From positions 62,001 to 126,000 of the forward strand of contig NZ_JADQBF010000004.1 in the NCBI RefSeq assembly GCF_016278775.1: 64,000 nucleotides of DNA, in the 5' to 3' direction. This document shows positions 52,701 to 62,732 of this stretch, piece after piece; position 1 is the stretch's first letter; the number at the start of each line of letters is the position of its first letter. The position numbers and the translations under genes are program-made. A model generated the notes under the pieces. The model was not told where the DNA came from. It ran no database searches and saw only the letters and a list, made by a program, of their open reading frames with translations. This DNA is from Demequina sp. (GTDB lineage: Bacteria > Actinomycetota > Actinomycetes > Actinomycetales > Demequinaceae).

Positions 52701-53345
52701 ATGGCCATGGCCCCACGGAGCATCCCCATCGAGCCAGATGCAGAGACCGCCCGTCAATGGGTGGTCGACGAACTGGCCAAAGACGCCTACGACGCGACGG
52801 GCCGTTCGTGGCTTCAACGATTCCTTGACTGGGTAGCGAGCCTGTTCGATGGCGTCGGCGAGGCCACTGGCAACTTGGGCTTCGCCGGAGTGCCCGGCGC
52901 CGTGGTCGCGATCCTCCTGGCGGTCCTCTTGGTCGCACTCATCGTGTTCATCGTGTGGGGGCCGATGCGCGCCTCGCGCCGTCGCAAGGCCTCCCACGCC
53001 GTCTTCGAGGACGACGTGCGCGACTCGAAGGCGATGCGTTCGGCGGCAGAGCGCGCCGCCGCCCGTGGCGACTGGACACTCGCCGTCATCGAACGCTTCC
53101 GCGGCATCGTCCGTGATGTGGAGCAGGCCGGTTGGGTGGCCGTCTTTCCCGGCATGACCGCGTACGAGTTCGTCACCCAGGCTGGGGAGCGGGTGCCCGC
53201 GCTCACGAGCGAGCTCGACTGGGCTGGCGATCTGTTCGATCGGATCAGGTACGGGCACGACGCGGGAAGCAGGGCCCACTACGAACGCATGGTCGCGCTC
53301 GACTCCGCCACCGCGTCGGCCCGCGTCGTGGGAGCGACGGCATGA
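52701..53345 (+). CDS. DUF4129 domain protein
   Basis: A 214-residue protein with one central membrane helix (about 68-92, GAVVAILLAVLLVALIVFIV) and a cytoplasmic C-terminal DUF4129 domain (about 100-205, with RGIVRDVEQAGWVAVFPGMT). DUF4129 often pairs with MoxR-DUF58 operons. It starts 1 bp after the preceding stop and overlaps the next gene by ATGA. Confidence 0.82.
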   Translation: MAMAPRSIPIEPDAETARQWVVDELAKDAYDATGRSWLQRFLDWVASLFDGVGEATGNLGFAGVPGAVVAILLAVLLVALIVFIVWGPMRASRRRKASHAVFEDDVRDSKAMRSAAERAAARGDWTLAVIERFRGIVRDVEQAGWVAVFPGMTAYEFVTQAGERVPALTSELDWAGDLFDRIRYGHDAGSRAHYERMVALDSATASARVVGATA

Positions 53346-54571
53346 CCGCGACGCTCGAGCGCACGGACGACGGCTTTGTGCGCCGCAGCGAAGGTCCAGG
53401 GGTCAAGCGCCGTGTGGTTGGTGCCAAGTGGGCCATTGGCGGGGTGGTGCTGGTGACCATCCTGGCGTTCATCGCCTATGCGCAGCGCGCCGACAACGAC
53501 TACACGCCGCTGTCCATCAAGAACTATGAGCCCGGCGGCGCTCGAGCACTCGCGGAGGTAGCAGGCGACCAAGGGCTCGACATGCGCCAGATCGAATCTC
53601 TCAGTGACGCCCGCATCACCGACCCAGAGTCGACCACGTTGGTGATAGCCAACGGCGAGGCGCTGCAGGCTTTCCAGGCGCGCACCATCCTGGACTACCC
53701 AGGCGACGTGGTCATCATCGGCGAGAGCCATGCCCTCCTGACGGAACTCGGGGAGTACCTCTGGGTGGTCGAGTCGACGGAACGCACCCTCGAAGCGGGC
53801 TGCAGTCACGTCGACGCGCGAGCCGCAGGGACCGTCTCGACGTCTGGAGCGGTGATCGCGGGCACCACGGATGCCACGGCCCGCTACTGCTTCACCGCCT
53901 CCGACAACGGGGGCTCCACCGTGGTGTTCACGCACGGCACTGCAGGCGGGCGTGTGACGGCGGTAGCCGATCCCGCGATCGTCGTGAACGACACGATCGA
54001 CAACGAGGGCAACGCGGCGCTCGCCTTGCGGCTCATCGGCAAGCACGACAACGCCGTGTGGTACGTCGGATCACTCTTCGACACCACGATTCTCACCTGG
54101 ACGTCGCCAGACAACCCCCACGGCCCCGCCCAGCGGGATGACGTGCCAGCCTCGACTGACTTTCTCCCTCCGGGGACGGGCAACGCGGTGTTCGCCCTGG
54201 TATTGGCGATGTTCTTCGTGGCGCTGTGGAGGGCCAGGAGGTTCGGCCCCCTGGTTCACGAGCCGCTGCCGGTGGTGATTCGATCCTCAGAAGCGACGCG
54301 CGGGCGGGCCCGGCTGTACCGGAGCGCGGGAGCCTCCGGCCGTGCCGCGGCATCGCTGCGCGCCTCGGCCGCCACCCGCATCGGCGCCCGCATCGGCGTG
54401 CCGCGGTCATCCGGCAAGGCCGTCCTGCTGGCCGCCACCGCGAGGGCCGCCGGGCGACCAGTGGCCGAGGTTGAGGCAATCCTGTACGGCCCACCGCCAG
54501 GCAACGAGTCCGCCATGATGAGTCTGATAGAGCAGATCGACACACTCGAAAGAGAGGTACACCGAACGTGA
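53342..54571 (+). CDS. DUF4350 domain membrane protein
   Basis: A 409-residue protein: N-terminal helix (about 30-47), an extracellular DUF4350 domain (about 50-270; LSIKNYEPGGARALAEVA), a second helix (about 285-305) and a charged cytoplasmic tail. DUF4350 proteins occur almost only between DUF4129 and MoxR genes in actinobacteria, suggesting a membrane complex assembled by the MoxR ATPase. The ATG at 53342 overlaps the upstream stop. Confidence 0.82.
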   Translation: MTATLERTDDGFVRRSEGPGVKRRVVGAKWAIGGVVLVTILAFIAYAQRADNDYTPLSIKNYEPGGARALAEVAGDQGLDMRQIESLSDARITDPESTTLVIANGEALQAFQARTILDYPGDVVIIGESHALLTELGEYLWVVESTERTLEAGCSHVDARAAGTVSTSGAVIAGTTDATARYCFTASDNGGSTVVFTHGTAGGRVTAVADPAIVVNDTIDNEGNAALALRLIGKHDNAVWYVGSLFDTTILTWTSPDNPHGPAQRDDVPASTDFLPPGTGNAVFALVLAMFFVALWRARRFGPLVHEPLPVVIRSSEATRGRARLYRSAGASGRAAASLRASAATRIGARIGVPRSSGKAVLLAATARAAGRPVAEVEAILYGPPPGNESAMMSLIEQIDTLEREVHRT

Positions 54572-55731
54572 GCGACACCGCACCACGACCGGAAGAGCCC
54601 CAGTCCGCGCCCCCGCTGGCGCCGTCGGATGCTCCACCCACACCGCCAACCCCTCGCTTCTCCGCTGACCCCGGGGCCAGCTATGCCTCCGCCGCAGCCG
54701 ATGCCCCCGCGTCGGAACCTGCGTCGGAAGCTGCCCCGGCGTCGGCGTCGCAACCCTTCACCGGACCGAGCGACACCGTCACCTCCCCCGCCCGTGATGC
54801 GCTCGGACGCATCCGCATCGAGATCGGCAAGGCGGTGGTGGGCCAGGACCGCGCCGTCACTGGCCTGGTGATCGCGTTGCTGTGCAAGGGCCACGTGCTG
54901 CTGGAGGGCGTGCCAGGCGTCGCCAAGACGCTCTTGGTGCGCACCATGGCTCAAACCCTCGGGCTCGAGTTCTCGCGTGTGCAGTTCACGCCAGACCTCA
55001 TGCCTGGAGACGTCACCGGTTCGCTCGTGTACGACGCGCGCACCGCAGCGTTCTCCTTCCGCCAGGGGCCAGTGTTCACCAACCTGCTGTTGGCCGACGA
55101 GATCAACCGCACTCCTCCCAAGACGCAGTCGTCGCTCTTGGAGTCGATGGAGGAGCGCCAGGTGACGGTGGACGGCGACTCGTTGCCGCTGCCAGACCCG
55201 TTCCTCGTGATCGCGACCCAGAACCCCATCGAGTACGAGGGCACCTACCCGTTGCCAGAGGCCCAGCTCGACCGCTTCATGCTGAAGCTACCGATTGGGC
55301 TGCCTGAGCGCGCTGACGAAGCCTCCGTGCTGCGCCGCCACGCCGACGGCTTCAATCCCCGCGACCTCGCCGCCGCGGGTGTCGGCAGGGTCGCGTCCGC
55401 AGCAGACATCGAGGCGGGACGCCGGGAGATGGCCACCGTCGATGTGTCTGACGACATCATCAATTACGTGGTGGACATCGCTCGCGCCACCCGCGAGATG
55501 CCCTCCGTGTCGCTCGGCGTCTCACCTCGTGGAGCCACCGCACTCATCGCGGCGGCGCGAGCGTGGGCCTGGATGCGCGGCCGCACCTTCGTGTCCCCTG
55601 ACGACGTCAAGGCGCTTGCCGCCTGGACCCTCGCCCACCGCATGCAGCTGCGGCCGGAGGCCGAGCTTGAAGGCGTCACACGCGAGTCAGTGCTCACGTC
55701 TGTACTCGCGTCGGTGCCGGTGCCTCGCTAG
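54568..55731 (+). CDS. MoxR-family AAA+ ATPase
   Basis: A 387-residue protein. A disordered Pro/Ala-rich N-terminal 70 residues precede the AAA+ core: Walker A EGVPGVAKTLL, Walker B LLADEINRTPP, the sensor segment ATQNPIEYEGTYPLPEAQLD, and the C-terminal lid. MoxR ATPases act as chaperones that activate VWA/DUF58 partners, here encoded next. The GTG start at 54568 overlaps the DUF4350 stop, and the DUF58 gene begins immediately after its stop. Confidence 0.92.
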   Translation: MSDTAPRPEEPQSAPPLAPSDAPPTPPTPRFSADPGASYASAAADAPASEPASEAAPASASQPFTGPSDTVTSPARDALGRIRIEIGKAVVGQDRAVTGLVIALLCKGHVLLEGVPGVAKTLLVRTMAQTLGLEFSRVQFTPDLMPGDVTGSLVYDARTAAFSFRQGPVFTNLLLADEINRTPPKTQSSLLESMEERQVTVDGDSLPLPDPFLVIATQNPIEYEGTYPLPEAQLDRFMLKLPIGLPERADEASVLRRHADGFNPRDLAAAGVGRVASAADIEAGRREMATVDVSDDIINYVVDIARATREMPSVSLGVSPRGATALIAAARAWAWMRGRTFVSPDDVKALAAWTLAHRMQLRPEAELEGVTRESVLTSVLASVPVPR

Positions 55732-57024
55732 ATGTACATCACCGGCTGGACGGCACTCCTCGCAGTGCTCGGCGCGATTCCCGCGACGATCACCAGGAGT
55801 CAAGACATCGCGTGGCTGTGGATGTTCGGCGTGCTCGCGCTCGCCGCCATCGATGCCATCGCGGCGCCGTCCACCCGCTCCATCTCCGTACGTCGCACTG
55901 TGCCTCACTCGGTGCGCCTCACGGAGGCGACGCAGTCGACGCTGACGCTTGCCAACACGTCCTCTCGCCGCGTGCACGGCTCCGTGCGCGATGCCTGGCC
56001 GCCGTCGGCGGGAGCAGGGAAGAACCGCCACCGCTACTCGCTTGCGAGGGGGCGCACTCAGGTCTTCACCACGCCGCTCATGCCAACGCGGAGAGGGGAC
56101 CGCAAGGCAGCCCACGTGACCCTGCGGATGGAGGGCCCACTGCGCCTTGCGGGCCGACAGCGAGCGCTCCCTGTCGACACGTCGCTCAGGGTCCTTCCCG
56201 AGTTCGCATCGCGCAAGCACCTGCCAGCCCGGCTGGCGCGGCTACGTGAGCTCGACGGACTCAGCCCGATTCTGATGCGCGGGGCCGGTAGCGAGTTCGA
56301 CTCCTTGCGCGAGTACGTCATCGGCGACGACGTGCGCACCATCGACTGGCGCGCCACTGGAAGGCGCGCAGACGTGGTGGTGCGCACCTACCGCCCCGAA
56401 CGCGACCGGCGCGTCTTCATCGTGGTCGACACGGCTCGCCTATCCGCCGCACGCGTGGGTGACGCGCCCCGCCTCGAGGCCTCGATCGAAGCCGCGTTGC
56501 TGCTCAGTGCTCTCGCCTCGCGAGCTGGCGACCGCGTCCAGGTCACCGCGTTCGACCGCGTGGAGCGGGCGCGGGCTCAGGGCGCTTCCGGGTCGGCGCT
56601 CATGCCAGTGCTGGCGTCGGCGTTGGCTCCTGTGGAACCCCACCTCATCGAGACGGACTGGCCGGCCCTGGTGCGGCTCATCGGCGAGCGCCTGTCACAG
56701 CGTGCGCTCGTGGTGCTGCTCACCACCGTGGATATCTCGCTCGTGGACTCGGGGGCCCTGCAGGCGATTGCGGCACTCCAGCGAGACCACCACGTGGTGA
56801 TCGCCTCCGTCGACGATCCAGACGAGGGCACGATGCTCCAGGCACGCGGCGACGTGGAGTCGGTATACACGGCGGCGGCCGCTGCCCGCGGTCGCATCGA
56901 GCAGGACATGGTGGTGGCAAGGATCCGCAAGTCGGGCGCCGACGTGGTGAGCGCACTGCCAGACGACATCGCACCGCGGCTGGCGGACACCTACTTGGCG
57001 CTCAAGTCGTCGGGAAGGCTGTAA
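55732..57024 (+). CDS. DUF58 (VWA-like) protein
   Basis: A 430-residue protein with two N-terminal membrane helices (about 5-22 and 27-45), a beta-rich middle and a DUF58 domain around DSLREYVIGDDVRTIDWRAT (about 187-206), then a VWA-type fold with FIVVDTARL. The catalytic-like MIDAS is partly degenerate. It is the last gene of the MoxR operon, starting directly after the MoxR stop. Confidence 0.87.
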   Translation: MYITGWTALLAVLGAIPATITRSQDIAWLWMFGVLALAAIDAIAAPSTRSISVRRTVPHSVRLTEATQSTLTLANTSSRRVHGSVRDAWPPSAGAGKNRHRYSLARGRTQVFTTPLMPTRRGDRKAAHVTLRMEGPLRLAGRQRALPVDTSLRVLPEFASRKHLPARLARLRELDGLSPILMRGAGSEFDSLREYVIGDDVRTIDWRATGRRADVVVRTYRPERDRRVFIVVDTARLSAARVGDAPRLEASIEAALLLSALASRAGDRVQVTAFDRVERARAQGASGSALMPVLASALAPVEPHLIETDWPALVRLIGERLSQRALVVLLTTVDISLVDSGALQAIAALQRDHHVVIASVDDPDEGTMLQARGDVESVYTAAAAARGRIEQDMVVARIRKSGADVVSALPDDIAPRLADTYLALKSSGRL

Positions 57025-57095
57025 CGCGCGCCCGCAACCGTCGTGTCGCCTCCCGCTATCGAGCTAGCAGTGTCACAAACCGAGCCGCAGGGCTC

Positions 57096-58091
57096 CTAGT
57101 GCGCGACGGGAGCCATCTCCACGCGGAAGCCCTGTTCGGCGTCTCCAGAAGCTCCGCGCTGCGACGCCCACCTGCCCACCCCGAAGATGTAGAGCCAGAA
57201 CGCCAGGAAGGCCAACGCACCCACGGCAATCTTGAGCCACCACGCCATGTGCGAGCCCGTGATGTAGCCCTCGATGAGCCCCGACAGGAACAACGCGATC
57301 GTCAGACCCAAAGCCACGGACAGCAGCGTGCGGAACATCTCAGCGAGCGCTATCCCTCGAGGGAGCCTGCCGGGCACCAGGAGCGTCCAGAACACCTTGA
57401 AGCCCGCCCCAGCGGCCACGAACACCGCGCTCAACTCCAGCAGCCCATGCGGAATGATGAGCTGGAAGAAGATGTCCAGCATGTCGTGCTCGGCCATCAC
57501 GGCGCCTGCGACTCCCAACTGGATCACGGTGTTGTACATCAGGATCAGCGGGAAGACGCCCGTAATGCCGAGCACGATGCACTGCGCCGCGAGCCACGCA
57601 TTGTTGGTCCACACGAGCGCCGTGAAAGACGTCGAGTCGTACTCGACGTAGTAGCTCGCGAACTCCTCTTTAGCGATCTGCGCGCGCACCTCGGGCGGGC
57701 CGACCAGCTCGAGCGCCGCTGGCGAGTTCAGGGTGTAGTAGCCAGCCACCACGCCCATACCGACCACCACGAGAGCGGTGATGGCGCCCCACCACCGCAC
57801 GCGATACAGCGCGGCAGGCAACGAGGTGGTGAAATACCTGCAAATGTCGCCCGTGCGCACCTGGTGAGAGCCCGTGAGCCACACGCGGGAACTGCCGAGC
57901 AACATGGACAGCCGGGTGATCAGCGCAGGCTCGGGCGCGGCGGAACGCACCGTCGACAGGTCCGACGCGGTGGCGCGATACAGGCGCGTCATTTCGTCGG
58001 CATCGGCGCCGGTACGACGACGCTGGCGCGCCAATTGCTTGAGCCTGCTCCAGCGGGCTTCCCTCAAGGCGGAGAAGGCGTCGATGTCCAC
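57096..58091 (-). CDS. SpoIIM-like (stage II sporulation protein M family) membrane protein
   Basis: A 331-residue membrane protein with about six helices after an N-terminal soluble region of about 105 residues (MDIDAFSALREARWSRLKQL). The HGLLELSAVFVAAGAGFK motif in the middle is diagnostic of the SpoIIM family, which in non-sporulating actinobacteria accompanies RDD and MoxR-DUF58 genes. Start GTG 58089-58091 lies 29 bp from the divergent RDD gene. Confidence 0.85.
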   Translation of the reverse strand: MDIDAFSALREARWSRLKQLARQRRRTGADADEMTRLYRATASDLSTVRSAAPEPALITRLSMLLGSSRVWLTGSHQVRTGDICRYFTTSLPAALYRVRWWGAITALVVVGMGVVAGYYTLNSPAALELVGPPEVRAQIAKEEFASYYVEYDSTSFTALVWTNNAWLAAQCIVLGITGVFPLILMYNTVIQLGVAGAVMAEHDMLDIFFQLIIPHGLLELSAVFVAAGAGFKVFWTLLVPGRLPRGIALAEMFRTLLSVALGLTIALFLSGLIEGYITGSHMAWWLKIAVGALAFLAFWLYIFGVGRWASQRGASGDAEQGFRVEMAPVAH

Positions 58092-58120
58092 GCCGCTACC
58101 ATGCCATATATGGAGGGGCG
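58092..58120. promoter_or_regulatory. 29-bp divergent control region with CCATATATGG
   Basis: Between two divergent starts lies the perfect 10-bp palindrome ccatatatgg (about 58104-58113). GGAGGGG serves the rightward RDD gene. Leftward, CATGGT lies 6 nt before the GTG of the SpoIIM-like gene, so overlapping promoters share this short space. Confidence 0.5.
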
Positions 58121-58945
58121 ATGAGTATCGACGAGGAAATTGTTCTTGGCGAGGGCGTGGCGATCGACTCGGGCGCCGCGTCCGTGGTGATGCGCGCAGG
58201 ATCTGGCGCGATCGACGCGATCATCATGTACGTCGGCTTCGTGGTGTTGGTCAACGTCGCTAGCCCACTCCTGACCTCGGTCAACTTCGCCATCGTCAGG
58301 GCACTGACAATCGTGCTCTTCGTCGCGTGGTTCGTTGGCGTGCCCGCGCTCGTCGAAACCCTGACGCGCGGCCTCAGTGTGGGACGACTCGCGCTTGGCC
58401 TGCGCATCGTGCGCGATGATGGCGGCCCCGTCTCAGCACGCTACGCGCTCGGCCGTGCCCTGGTCGGCCTGTTCGAGGTCTATCTCAGCGCCGGCTTGTT
58501 CGCCGTGATCGCGTCGTTCATGTCGGCTCGCGGCAAGCGCATCGGCGACATGCTCGTCGGCACCTATGCCATGCGGACCAGGGGCGGGCGCAAGGCCATG
58601 CCCCCCGTCGTGATGCCCTTCGGCATGACCGAGTGGGCGCAACAGGCTGACGTGCGGCGGCTCCCAGACGGTCTGGCGCTCACGGCGCGGCTGTTCCTGG
58701 GGCGCGCCCACCAGATGTCCCACGACGCTCGTTACCGCTTTGGCACCGAGATCGCCGGACAGCTGGCGTCGTACGTAGCACCGCCCCCGCCAGAGGGAAC
58801 GCACCCCGAGACCTTCATCGCCGCCGTGCTCGCCACCCGCAGGGACAGGGAGTACGTGTCCGGCATCTCGGCTCAACGCCTCAACGCCGAAGAGTTTCAG
58901 CGGCTGTCAGTGCTGCCGTACGGGATTCAGGACAGCGACAACTAG
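58121..58945 (+). CDS. RDD-family membrane protein
   Basis: A 274-residue protein with an RDD-type membrane domain of four helices (about 20-150); the RDD motif itself appears as VRDDGG and later GKRIGDMLVGTYAMR. A cytoplasmic C-terminal half of about 120 residues follows, rich in charged residues (FHEIAGQ-like helices, VLATRRDREYVSG). The function is unknown, although several RDD proteins are ion or osmolyte antiporters. ATG 58121 follows GGAGGGG. It converges with ahcY. Confidence 0.83.
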   Translation: MSIDEEIVLGEGVAIDSGAASVVMRAGSGAIDAIIMYVGFVVLVNVASPLLTSVNFAIVRALTIVLFVAWFVGVPALVETLTRGLSVGRLALGLRIVRDDGGPVSARYALGRALVGLFEVYLSAGLFAVIASFMSARGKRIGDMLVGTYAMRTRGGRKAMPPVVMPFGMTEWAQQADVRRLPDGLALTARLFLGRAHQMSHDARYRFGTEIAGQLASYVAPPPPEGTHPETFIAAVLATRRDREYVSGISAQRLNAEEFQRLSVLPYGIQDSDN

Positions 58946-58958
58946 CCGCCGACCGCGC

Positions 58959-60398
58959 CTAGTAGCGGTAGTGATCGGACTTGAACGGGCCGTCGACCGG
59001 CACGCCCAGGTAGTCGGCCTGCGACGGAGTCATCGCGGTGAGGCTCACGCCCAGTGCGTCGAGGTGCAACCGCGCCACCTTCTCGTCCAGTTCCTTGGGA
59101 AGCCGGTGCACTCCCAGCGGGTACGCGTCGACGTGGGTCCACAGTTCGATCTGCGCGAGCACCTGGTTGGTGAACGATGCCGACATCACAAAGCTGGGGT
59201 GGCCCGTCGCGTTTCCGAGGTTCATGAGTCTGCCCTCGCTCAGCACGATGATCGAGTGACCGTCCGCAAACGTCCATTCATCCACTTGCGGCTTGATCGG
59301 CTCGCGCTTGGCGCCAGACCGGGAAAGCCCCGCCATATCGATCTCGTTGTCAAAGTGGCCCACGTTGGCCACGATCGCCTTGTCCTTCATGGCGGCCATG
59401 TGTTCCACACGGATGATGTCCTTGTTGCCCGTGGTCGTGATGAAGAAATCAGCGCGGTCAACGTAGTCCTCGACGCGTGTCACCTCGTAGCCGTCCATCG
59501 CCGCTTGGAGGGCGCAAATCGGATCCACCTCTGACACCACCACCCGAGCGCCTTGTCCGCGCAGCGCCTCCGCGGCTCCCTTGCCCACGTCCCCGTAGCC
59601 GCACACGAACGCGATCTTGCCGCCCATGAGCACGTCGGTGGCGCGGTTGAGCCCGTCAGGCAGCGAATGCCTGATGCCGTACTTGTTGTCGAACTTGGAC
59701 TTGGTCACAGAGTCGTTGACGTTGATGGCGGGGAAGAGCAGCTCGCCGCGCGCGTGCATCTGGTCAAGCCTGTGCACACCTGTGGTGGTCTCTTCGCTCG
59801 TGCCGACGATGCCTGCAGCCATGCGCGTGAAGCGCGTCGGGTCCGCGGCGAGTGAGCGGCGCAGCACGGCCCTCATCCCCTCGACCTCCGCGTTGTAGGC
59901 GGGGTCCTCCTCTTCGAGCGGGGGCGGCACCGCGCCAGCCGTCTCGAAACGCACACCCTCGTGCACCAGCAGCGTCGCGTCTCCGCCGTCGTCCAGGATG
60001 ATGGTGGGCCCATCGTGGCCCTCCCACGTGAGAATCCTGTCGGTGTACTCCCAGTACTCCTGGATGGTCTCGCCCTTGATCGCGAACACCGGCACTCCGC
60101 CCGGCGCGCTGTAGGTTCCAGGGCCGACGACGATGGCCGCTGCCGCGTCATCTTGGGTGGAGAAGATATTGCACGACGCCCATCGCACCTGGGCACCGAG
60201 CGCCGTCAGGGTCTCGATCAACACGGCCGTCTGCGTGGTCATGTGAAGCGATCCGGCGATGCGCGCGCCCTTGAGCGGCTGCGCGTCCCCGAACTCCTCG
60301 CGGAGCGCCATCAGGCCAGGCATCTCCACCTGGGCCAAGCGAATCTGGTGGCGGCCGGAGTCGGCCAAGGCGAGGTCGGCGACGATGTGCTCAATCAT
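58959..60398 (-). CDS. ahcY: Adenosylhomocysteinase
   Basis: A 479-residue NAD-dependent enzyme that splits S-adenosylhomocysteine to adenosine and homocysteine. Motifs: [17 protein letters not shown] near 48, [16 protein letters not shown] near 236, the NAD-binding [15 protein letters not shown] near 275 and the C-terminal KSDHYRY. The length includes the roughly 40-residue insert of bacterial types. It starts 21 bp after the stop of a small membrane protein gene, so no SAH riboswitch lies directly before it. Confidence 0.97.
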   Translation of the reverse strand: MIEHIVADLALADSGRHQIRLAQVEMPGLMALREEFGDAQPLKGARIAGSLHMTTQTAVLIETLTALGAQVRWASCNIFSTQDDAAAAIVVGPGTYSAPGGVPVFAIKGETIQEYWEYTDRILTWEGHDGPTIILDDGGDATLLVHEGVRFETAGAVPPPLEEEDPAYNAEVEGMRAVLRRSLAADPTRFTRMAAGIVGTSEETTTGVHRLDQMHARGELLFPAINVNDSVTKSKFDNKYGIRHSLPDGLNRATDVLMGGKIAFVCGYGDVGKGAAEALRGQGARVVVSEVDPICALQAAMDGYEVTRVEDYVDRADFFITTTGNKDIIRVEHMAAMKDKAIVANVGHFDNEIDMAGLSRSGAKREPIKPQVDEWTFADGHSIIVLSEGRLMNLGNATGHPSFVMSASFTNQVLAQIELWTHVDAYPLGVHRLPKELDEKVARLHLDALGVSLTAMTPSQADYLGVPVDGPFKSDHYRY

Positions 60399-60419
60399 GG
60401 GGGTCTTCTTTCGGTGGGT

Positions 60420-60893
60420 TCACGAGCGGTGGGCGGCCCAGCGCGCCACCGCCTCAGCAGCGGCGGGCTCCAGGTAGATCGTGAAGGGCTGGTGTTCGGC
60501 GCTGGCCAGCGTCACCTCGGCCATGCTCGGGGAGGCAGGACCGTTGACGGCCATGACGGCGCCAAGTTTGACGGTGCTTGACGGTTGATGAATGCGCACC
60601 GGCGCGCCTTGTTGCTCGTAATGATTCATCACGAGGTCGCCCGCCGAGGTGATGGTCACGACGAGTCGTGACCCGGTTCGATGCGCCCCCCACCACACCG
60701 TGCCGAATCTCTCGCCCGGACGAAGGCCGAACTTGGTGAAGTAGAAGGCGCTCACCGTGGGCTGAACCGCGGGCTTCTTCGACGCTCTCACCAGCGCAAT
60801 GATTCCGGCGACGATGCCACCGATAATGACCAGCGGAATGAGTAGCCCCATGAAGAGTTGGCCGAAGGCGTAGCCGGAGTCGTATGCGTCCAC
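60420..60893 (-). CDS. Small single-helix membrane protein
   Basis: A 157-residue protein with one N-terminal membrane helix (about 11-34, GQLFMGLLIPLVIIGGIV), a basic KK stop-transfer and a cytoplasmic beta-rich domain of about 110 residues. I do not recognise a family. AGGAG lies just before the GTG at 60891-60893, overlapping the spacer after the manB stop (10 bp away). It lies between manB and ahcY on the same strand, possibly as one operon. Confidence 0.65.
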   Translation of the reverse strand: MDAYDSGYAFGQLFMGLLIPLVIIGGIVAGIIALVRASKKPAVQPTVSAFYFTKFGLRPGERFGTVWWGAHRTGSRLVVTITSAGDLVMNHYEQQGAPVRIHQPSSTVKLGAVMAVNGPASPSMAEVTLASAEHQPFTIYLEPAAAEAVARWAAHRS

Positions 60894-60902
60894 CAGCCGC
60901 TC

Positions 60903-62324
60903 CTAGTTCCGCTCGCGGATCACGGCGAGCGCACGGTCGCGGACGCGTTCCATCACCTCGCGGTCGGCGGCCTCCACGTTGAGCCGCAGCAGCGGCTCCG
61001 TGTTGGAGCCGCGCACGTTGAACCACCACAACTCCCCTGAAGATCCCCAGTGGGTGAACGTCAGCCCGTCAAAGTCGTCGACGTCGACACCCTCGCCAGA
61101 GAACGCCTCCCGCACGCGCTCGAGGGATTCGGGCACTGAGCCGACGCGGGAGTTGATCTCGCCCGAGGCTGGGTACGGGTCGTGCGTCGCCAACAGGGTG
61201 GACAGCGACGCGTCCGACTCCCCCAGCGCGGCCAACACGTGCATGGCCGCGAGCATGCCGGAGTCGGCAAAGTAGAAGTCCCTAAAGTAGAAGTGAGCCG
61301 AGTGCTCTCCCCCAAACACGGCGTCCACGTCGGCCATCTGCGCCTTGATGTTGGAGTGGCCTACTTTGGAGCGCACGGGCTCAGCACCGGCAGCCGACAA
61401 CTGCTCAGGGACCGCTCGCGAAGAAATGAGGTTGTGGATCACCTTCGCAGTGCGCCCGGCCGCGGCCTCCCTGGCCGTCTCTCGCAACCCCACGAGGCAC
61501 GTGATGGCGGACGCGCGCACAATCTCGCCGCGCTCATCCACCGCGAAGCAGCGGTCGGCGTCGCCGTCGAAGGCCAGGCCGATGTCGGCGCCGTGCTCCT
61601 TGACCGCCGCCTGGAGGTCGCGCAGGTTCTCCTCGTCGAGGGGGTTTGCCTCGTGGTTGGGAAACGTGCCGTCGAGCTCGAAGTACAAGGGGATGATGTC
61701 GAGCGGCAGCTCGGGCAGGCCCGCGGCGGTTCCGAGCACCGCTGGCACCGTGTAGCCGCCCATCGCGTTGGCGGCATCCACCACCACCTTGAGTCGGCGC
61801 CCGCCCTCCAGGGGAACAAGGCTGCGTAGGAACGCCGCGTAGTCGGCGAGCATGTCTCGCTCGGTGGCGGCACCAAGGTGCGCCGCTGGCGTTGGCGGCT
61901 CCACCAGATAGCGGGAGGCCAGCTCGCGCACCTGCCCCAGCCCGGAGTGCTCGCCCACCGCCCTGGCGCGCGCGCGGCACATCTTCATGCCGTTGTACTC
62001 GGCTGGATTGTGGCTCGCGGTGATCATGATGCCTGGTAGATCAAGCGTTCCAGAGGCAAAGTAGAGGCCGTCTGTCGAGCACAGGCCGATGCGGGTGACG
62101 TTCACGCCGCGGGCGGTCAGGCCCTCTGTGATGGCGTCGGCCAAACCAGGCGAGCTGTCTCGCATGTCGTAGCCGATGGCGACGGTGTCCTCGCCGTCAG
62201 GCAACACAATGGCGTCGGCGAAAGCGGAGCCGATCGCGCGGGCGACGTCGTCAGTGAGGTCCTCTCCCACCACCCCTCGCACGTCATAGGACTTGATGAG
62301 GCCGCTCAGATCTGGTGGGTTCAC
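60903..62324 (-). CDS. manB: Phosphomannomutase/phosphoglucomutase
   Basis: A 473-residue alpha-D-phosphohexomutase. The phosphoserine loop is MITASHNPAEYNG (about 100-112), the metal loop is FDGDADRCF (about 253-261), and the sugar loop GGEHSAHFYFRD lies near 334. It interconverts mannose-6-P and mannose-1-P for GDP-mannose and glycan synthesis. The GTG start at 62322-62324 is 7 nt after TAGGCT, another leaderless-type promoter. Confidence 0.95.
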   Translation of the reverse strand: MNPPDLSGLIKSYDVRGVVGEDLTDDVARAIGSAFADAIVLPDGEDTVAIGYDMRDSSPGLADAITEGLTARGVNVTRIGLCSTDGLYFASGTLDLPGIMITASHNPAEYNGMKMCRARARAVGEHSGLGQVRELASRYLVEPPTPAAHLGAATERDMLADYAAFLRSLVPLEGGRRLKVVVDAANAMGGYTVPAVLGTAAGLPELPLDIIPLYFELDGTFPNHEANPLDEENLRDLQAAVKEHGADIGLAFDGDADRCFAVDERGEIVRASAITCLVGLRETAREAAAGRTAKVIHNLISSRAVPEQLSAAGAEPVRSKVGHSNIKAQMADVDAVFGGEHSAHFYFRDFYFADSGMLAAMHVLAALGESDASLSTLLATHDPYPASGEINSRVGSVPESLERVREAFSGEGVDVDDFDGLTFTHWGSSGELWWFNVRGSNTEPLLRLNVEAADREVMERVRDRALAVIRERN

Positions 62325-62365
62325 GCGGTCAAGCCTAGCGAGCCGCCGCCGCAGTGCGGGCCGCT

Positions 62366-62725
62366 CTAGCCGTCGGACGCCACCACGCGCAGGTGGCCGC
62401 GGCGCGGCTCGGAAGCCAGCGGAGGGCGAGGGTCAGCGAGCGGGGCGGTCACGGGCTTGCCAGCCTCACGTACTGCCCTCGCGAGAGCGTCAAGATCGTC
62501 AGGCGACGGCCCCTGCTCCTCGAAATCCTGGTGGATGTGCACCACGTTCCAGCCTCGCGGCGCAGTGAAGCGCTCGGCGTGCGAGGAGCACAGGTCGTAA
62601 CTGTGAGGCTCGGCTTCGGTCGCGAGTTGCCCGACAACAACGGTGGAGTCCGCGTAGACGTAGGTGAGTGTCGCCGCGGCGGGGCGTGCACACGCCGTCT
62701 TGGAGCACTGCCTGGTTGCCATCAC
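62366..62725 (-). CDS. DUF3499 family zinc-finger-like protein
   Basis: A 119-residue protein. Conserved C-x4-C (CSKTAC) at the start and a later C-x2-H (LCSSHAERF) suggest a zinc site, followed by PRGWNVVHIHQDF; this pattern is the actinobacterial DUF3499 family, function unknown. Starts at GTG 62725 or ATG 62722. TAGCGT lies 7 nt before the GTG with no ribosome site. It is divergent from the metallopeptidase-family gene, a common pairing. Confidence 0.85.
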   Translation of the reverse strand: MMATRQCSKTACARPAAATLTYVYADSTVVVGQLATEAEPHSYDLCSSHAERFTAPRGWNVVHIHQDFEEQGPSPDDLDALARAVREAGKPVTAPLADPRPPLASEPRRGHLRVVASDG

Positions 62726-62732
62726 AGCAGTG

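Noticed and set aside
60399-60419. SAH riboswitch before ahcY
   Set aside because: Only 21 bp separate ahcY from the upstream gene; no room for an aptamer.
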